From assembly GCA_036844765.1 (NCBI GenBank), contig DAIUFE010000019.1, positions 1 to 28,105 of the forward strand: 28,105 bases of DNA. The letters are read 5' to 3'. The notes beneath the pieces were generated by a model. That model was not told the origin of the DNA and searched no databases. It saw nothing but the letters and a program-made list of their open reading frames with translations. Numbering within the stretch: the first letter of the stretch is position 1; each line of letters begins with the position of its first letter. A program made the position numbers and the translations under genes. The DNA comes from Thermocaproicibacter sp036844765 (GTDB taxonomy: Bacteria > Bacillota > Clostridia > Oscillospirales > Acutalibacteraceae). Shown here piece by piece: positions 25,223-28,105 of this stretch.

Positions 25223-27307
25223 TCACAGCACCCCGCGGTAATACAGCCCGCGCGTGAACTTTCCGCCGCAGGCCGGGGCTTTCTCCCCCGCCGCCGCGGC
25301 GAGGAAAATCCCGAGGATCTTTTCCCGCGCCTCGGGGCTTTCGGTCGAAAAGCGGAGCAGGCCGAAATCCTGGTTCCTCACGTCCCCCATGCGGTCCGCA
25401 AGATACAGCGGCACCGAATTCAGCACCTCGCTGCACGCGCCGAAGCACTGCACGGAAAACTTCACTCCCCGCCGGTCGGTGAGCTGCGGCGGCGTCTTGC
25501 AGTGCAGGCAGCCCTGCTCGGAGTTGGCCGCCGGGCAGCAGCGGCACAGCATCAGCGGCAGGCGGCCGTACACCAGAAGACCGCGCGGCAGGGATCCGCC
25601 GATCCCCGCGGCCTGCCCGAGCTTCAGCTCGAACGAAAGCTCCGCGTCCGCAAGGCCGAGCGCGGCATACCACTCGAGCGCGGCGGTGTTGAAGATGTTG
25701 AGCGAAAATCCGCCGTGGACGCGCATCCCCGCGTCGAGGGCGAGGCGCGCGCCGTCGAGGTTGCCGGCCCACGCGTCCGCCACCCCCGCGGAGCGGGCCA
25801 GCTCCAGCCGCCGGCGCACGGCGTCCTCGATGCCGAACAGGCCCCGCGGCAGCTCCACGGCGACGGGGAAGCCCTCCTCCCGCAGCTCCGAGAGCCGGCG
25901 CGGCTCCGCCGTGCAGGGGACGTAGACCAGCTGGCACCGCCGGGCCGCCTGCGGCAGGCGCGTATCCGGAAAGCGCGCGCGCAGCCGGAACGGCCCGGCG
26001 CGGTGCCCCTCCGGCGCCGGAAGCTGCCGTATGCGGAACGAAACCGGCGGGACGGCGGCGGCGCGCACGCGCTCCAGCTCCTCCAGCACGGCGCGCCGCA
26101 AACGGTTCAGCTCCGAGACCGGCACAGCCAGTCCGGCCCCGACACGGCAGACAACCCCGTGCGCAAAAAACGGCGTGCCGCCGGTTTTTTTGAGCTGCTC
26201 CGCGCAGCGGGCCCCGTCCACGGGGAAGTCCCGCGCCGGCTGCGGGACCTCCCCCTCGGCGCGCACGCGATTCCCGTCCCCGTCCTCCGCGGTCAGCACG
26301 ACCGGCCTGCCGCCCGCGATCTCCAGCGTGAAATCGGCGGGGACCCGCTCCAGCTCCGCCGCGTAAAGGCGCCGGAGCTCCCGCAAAACGGCCGGCGTCG
26401 CGCCCCGCGCGTCCCGCCGGGAGCGAATGCCGAACATCGCGCGCCCGCGAAGGCCGTCCGCATAGCCGGAGGTGAACCCCGAGCGCGAAAAGACCGCGCG
26501 CAGCGATTCCGAGAGCTTCCGCGGGACGGGCAGGCCGTCCGCGGCCAGGCGGCACGCCCGCGACGCCGCCGCGACGTATTCCGGGCGCTTCAGGCGGCCC
26601 TCGATCTTCAGGCAGACGGCCCCGGCCCGGGCCAGCTCCTCCGCGCGGGAGATCAGCGACAGGTCCTTGAGGCTCAGGTCGTGCCCCGTGCCGCCGGGGG
26701 CGGAGACCGGCAGGCGGCAGGGCTGCGCGCAGTGGCCGCGGTTCCCGCTGCGCGAGCCGAGCACGGCGCTGAAATAGCACTGCCCGCTCACGGACATGCA
26801 CAGCGCGCCGTGGACGAACGTCTCCAGCTCGATAGGGCACGCGCGGCGGATGGCGGCGATCTCTTCGAGCGAAAGCTCGCGGGCGAGCACCACGCGCCGG
26901 AACCCCGCCGCAAGAAGCGCCCGCGCCCCCGCGGCGGTATGTACGCCGGTCTGCGTGGAGGCGTGCAGCCGCAGCTCCGGCGCGCACGCGCGCAGCAGGG
27001 AAGCGAGGCCCATATCCTGCACCAGAACGGCGTCGACGGGCAGCGAGCACGCCCGGTGCGCGAGCCGCAGGGCGTCCGGCAGCTCGGCGTCCGACAGAAG
27101 CGTGTTGATCGCGAGATAGACCTTCACGCCGCGCGCGTGGCAATAGCGGACGGCCGCCTCCAGCTCCCGCGGGGCGAAGTTGCCGGCCTCCGCGCGGGCG
27201 CTGAACCGCTGCGCGCCGAGGTAAACGGCGTCCGCCCCCGCGCGCACCGCGGCCGAAACGCTTTCCGGCGAGCCGGCCGGGGCGAGGACCTCGGGTTTAA
27301 GGCTCAT
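25223..27307 (-). CDS. U32 family protein with DUF3656 domain, RlhA-like RNA hydroxylase candidate
   Basis: A 694-residue protein long annotated as a collagenase-like peptidase. The N-terminal TIM barrel starts LKPEVLAPAGSPESVSAAVRAGADAVYLGAQ, and the four-cysteine iron-sulfur cluster pattern is in FVHGALCMSVSGQCYFSAVLGSRSG plus GHCAQPCR. A second half with MLCRCCPAANSEQGCLHCK and VKFSVQCFGACSEVLNSVPLYL is the DUF3656-type region. The overall layout matches E. coli RlhA (YdcP), which hydroxylates 23S rRNA C2501, and the related tRNA hydroxylases TrhP; which RNA is modified here is unknown. ATG 27307 (MSLKPE) is preferred to an upstream TTG at 27322. It overlaps the end of zapA by 11 bases, a pairing typical of Clostridia. 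Confidence 0.88.
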   Translation of the reverse strand: MSLKPEVLAPAGSPESVSAAVRAGADAVYLGAQRFSARAEAGNFAPRELEAAVRYCHARGVKVYLAINTLLSDAELPDALRLAHRACSLPVDAVLVQDMGLASLLRACAPELRLHASTQTGVHTAAGARALLAAGFRRVVLARELSLEEIAAIRRACPIELETFVHGALCMSVSGQCYFSAVLGSRSGNRGHCAQPCRLPVSAPGGTGHDLSLKDLSLISRAEELARAGAVCLKIEGRLKRPEYVAAASRACRLAADGLPVPRKLSESLRAVFSRSGFTSGYADGLRGRAMFGIRSRRDARGATPAVLRELRRLYAAELERVPADFTLEIAGGRPVVLTAEDGDGNRVRAEGEVPQPARDFPVDGARCAEQLKKTGGTPFFAHGVVCRVGAGLAVPVSELNRLRRAVLEELERVRAAAVPPVSFRIRQLPAPEGHRAGPFRLRARFPDTRLPQAARRCQLVYVPCTAEPRRLSELREEGFPVAVELPRGLFGIEDAVRRRLELARSAGVADAWAGNLDGARLALDAGMRVHGGFSLNIFNTAALEWYAALGLADAELSFELKLGQAAGIGGSLPRGLLVYGRLPLMLCRCCPAANSEQGCLHCKTPPQLTDRRGVKFSVQCFGACSEVLNSVPLYLADRMGDVRNQDFGLLRFSTESPEAREKILGIFLAAAAGEKAPACGGKFTRGLYYRGVL

Positions 27308-27818
27308 CGGTCTTCTTCTCAAAAAAGCTCATGAATCCCGCCTGATCGGGGGGCGACCCGCCGGAAACGCGCGAAAATCCGCCGGTCTGGGGCTGCTGCT
27401 CCGGCGTTCCCGGCGCGATGGGCGGCAGCTTTTCGCCGGAAGGCTTGGCCGCCGCGCCGTCCGCCGCGGCCAGGCGCGCCCGCAGGGTCTGGTTCTCGCG
27501 CCGGACGCGCTCCAGCTCGCGCTTCGCCTCCTCGGCCTCCATGCGCGCGTGGGAGGAATCCTCGAGATAATCCTTGATCTGCGTGCGCAGATTTTCCGCC
27601 GAGGCCGTGGCCTTGTGGGAATCGTCGCAGTAGCTCAGCGCGGCGATCACGGCCGCCATGGTGACGGAGATCTTCTCGTTTTTCGCCAGGATATCGTCGA
27701 TGGCCTTTTGCACTTCGTCGCCGACGGAACGGATGTAATTTTCGCTGTCCTCCGAGCTCAGGACGCATTCGCAGCCGCAAATATTCAATTTGATCCTGTT
27801 CTTGCTCAATTTTTTCAT
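27297..27818 (-). CDS. zapA: Cell division protein ZapA with C-terminal extension
   Basis: A 173-residue protein; ZapA promotes FtsZ filament bundling at the division site. The N-terminal 95 residues fit ZapA (RIKLNICGCECVLSSEDSENYIRSVGDEVQKAI, VTMAAVIAALSYCDD), followed by a coiled coil at about 85-120 rich in E, R and K. It is longer than the usual 85-110 residues: a low-complexity Pro/Gly linker leads to a short conserved-looking end, GFMSFFEKK. The start is uncertain. AAAGGA sits only one base before ATG 27818, whereas TTG 27809 (giving MSKNRIKLNICG) lies ten bases from it. It heads the minus-strand group zapA-U32-dut-DUF4321-maf. Confidence 0.85.
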   Translation of the reverse strand: MKKLSKNRIKLNICGCECVLSSEDSENYIRSVGDEVQKAIDDILAKNEKISVTMAAVIAALSYCDDSHKATASAENLRTQIKDYLEDSSHARMEAEEAKRELERVRRENQTLRARLAAADGAAAKPSGEKLPPIAPGTPEQQPQTGGFSRVSGGSPPDQAGFMSFFEKKTDEP

Positions 27819-27852
27819 ATCCTTTCACGCGGTCGGCGCTTTGACATAGCAT

Positions 27853-27881
27853 ATTATAATCTATTTCCGCGGAATATAAAA
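27853..27881 (-). promoter_or_regulatory. Possible promoter of zapA with palindrome in spacer
   Basis: Minus-strand TATAAT (27858-27853) with a poor -35 (TTTTAT) at 17 bases. The spacer contains the perfect palindrome TTCCGCGGAA (27865-27874), a possible operator. Confidence 0.45.
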
Positions 27882-27995
27882 GGGATTCTCCCCACTTTTT
27901 GCGCGCGGGTTCCCCGGCCCGCCGGCGCGGTAAAAAACGCCGCGCGCCCCGGCCTCCGGCAGGGCGGCCGGGAGCGGAATCCCGCTCTTTCCGGG

Positions 27996-28025
27996 TTGAC
28001 ATCCGGAACGGCGGTGTGATATAAT
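27996..28025 (+). promoter_or_regulatory. Promoter of the serine tRNA
   Basis: TTGACA (27996-28001), an 18-base spacer and TATAAT (28020-28025) preceded by TGA. The transcript would start about 20 bases before the tRNA. Confidence 0.85.
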
Positions 28026-28054
28026 AAATTTCGCACTTTATCGGAAGCTTCGGT

Positions 28055-28105
28055 GGAGAGGTGTCCGAGTGGTTTATGGAGCCAGTCTTGAAAACTGGTG
28101 ATCCC
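28055..28105 (+). tRNA. tRNA-Ser (anticodon UGA), 3' end outside window
   Basis: It starts GGAGAGGTGTCCGAGTGG, the class II serine tRNA 5' half with D-loop. The anticodon stem CCAGT (28082-28086) pairs with ACTGG (28094-28098) around the loop CTTGAAA, placing anticodon TGA at 28089-28091. The window ends at the start of the variable arm (GATCCC), so the T arm and acceptor 3' strand are not visible. Confidence 0.93.

Noticed and set aside
24968..27334. A 788-codon plus-strand frame over the U32 gene
   Set aside because: Low-complexity Arg/Ala/Pro-rich translation with no motifs; the minus-strand frame has clear U32 and DUF3656 signatures.
27841..27860. TTGACA followed closely by TATAAT on the plus strand as a promoter
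   Set aside because: Only 8 bases separate TTGACA (27841-27846) from TATAAT (27855-27860), far too short for a sigma-A promoter. The region is better read as the leader of zapA on the other strand.
27924..27945. GCGCGG/CCGCGC hairpin with a T run on the minus strand
   Set aside because: The T run lies inside the loop rather than after the stem, so it is not a normal terminator; no function assigned.

Overview
The window looks like chromosomal DNA of a GC-rich, anaerobic, low-oxygen-lifestyle Firmicute of the Clostridia (Oscillospiraceae/Ruminococcaceae-like). The reasons are an oxygen-independent class III ribonucleotide reductase pair (nrdD-nrdG), a tRNA-sensing T-box leader before aminoacyl-tRNA synthetases, strong AGGAGG-type ribosome binding sites, compact TTGACN-17-TATANT promoters, and Clostridia-type neighbourhoods (DUF4321-maf-mreB, mreC-mreD-PBP2-minD-mgsA, zapA-U32). 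It reads as ordinary, densely packed core genome with two short assembly gaps (N runs), inside hisS and aspS. I see no phage, insertion sequence, CRISPR array or integrated plasmid.

Layout, left to right. 1-4112 (+): 3' end of polA, rlmA-like 23S rRNA methyltransferase, a GT-C type membrane glycosyltransferase, rimI and tsaD, mostly with overlapping stops and starts. 4109-6170 (+): promoter, nagB-nagA (amino sugar catabolism), strong terminator. 6165-11066 (+): promoter, mreC-mreD-PBP2 (cell elongation), then a promoter, a MinD-type ATPase and methylglyoxal synthase. 11080-17085 (+): a T-box leader followed by hisS, a serine beta-lactamase-fold protein, aspS, queH (queuosine) and an aldo/keto reductase, closed by a terminator. 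17157-21096 (+): promoter, nucleoside hydrolase, nrdD, nrdG. 21103-22378 (+): promoter and a BTAD/SARP-type regulator with a degenerate GGDEF-like tail. 22379-22716: no gene; a strongly folded element that I read as a structured RNA enclosed by long inverted arms. 22702-27818 (-): mreB, maf, DUF4321, dut, a U32/DUF3656 protein and zapA, with transcription running right to left. 27996-28105 (+): promoter and a serine tRNA (anticodon UGA) cut by the window end.

Functional threads. (1) The elongation machinery is split: DUF4321-maf-mreB faces mreC-mreD-PBP2-minD-mgsA across about 16.5 kb in opposite orientation, and one inversion would restore the order usual in Clostridia. minC, minE and rodA, often found in that cluster, are absent here. 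(2) The hisS-aspS-queH operon joins charging of tRNA-His and tRNA-Asp with an enzyme that completes queuosine at position 34 of those same tRNAs; the leader's specifier loop carries overlapping GAC (Asp) and CAU (His) triplets. (3) The 323-bp gap between the convergent regulator and mreB genes holds multiple perfect hairpins, a possible pseudoknot, a 14-bp closing repeat and a T7 tract. It is the best candidate for something unannotated; its layout resembles my recollection of the raiA RNA motif, which I could not verify.
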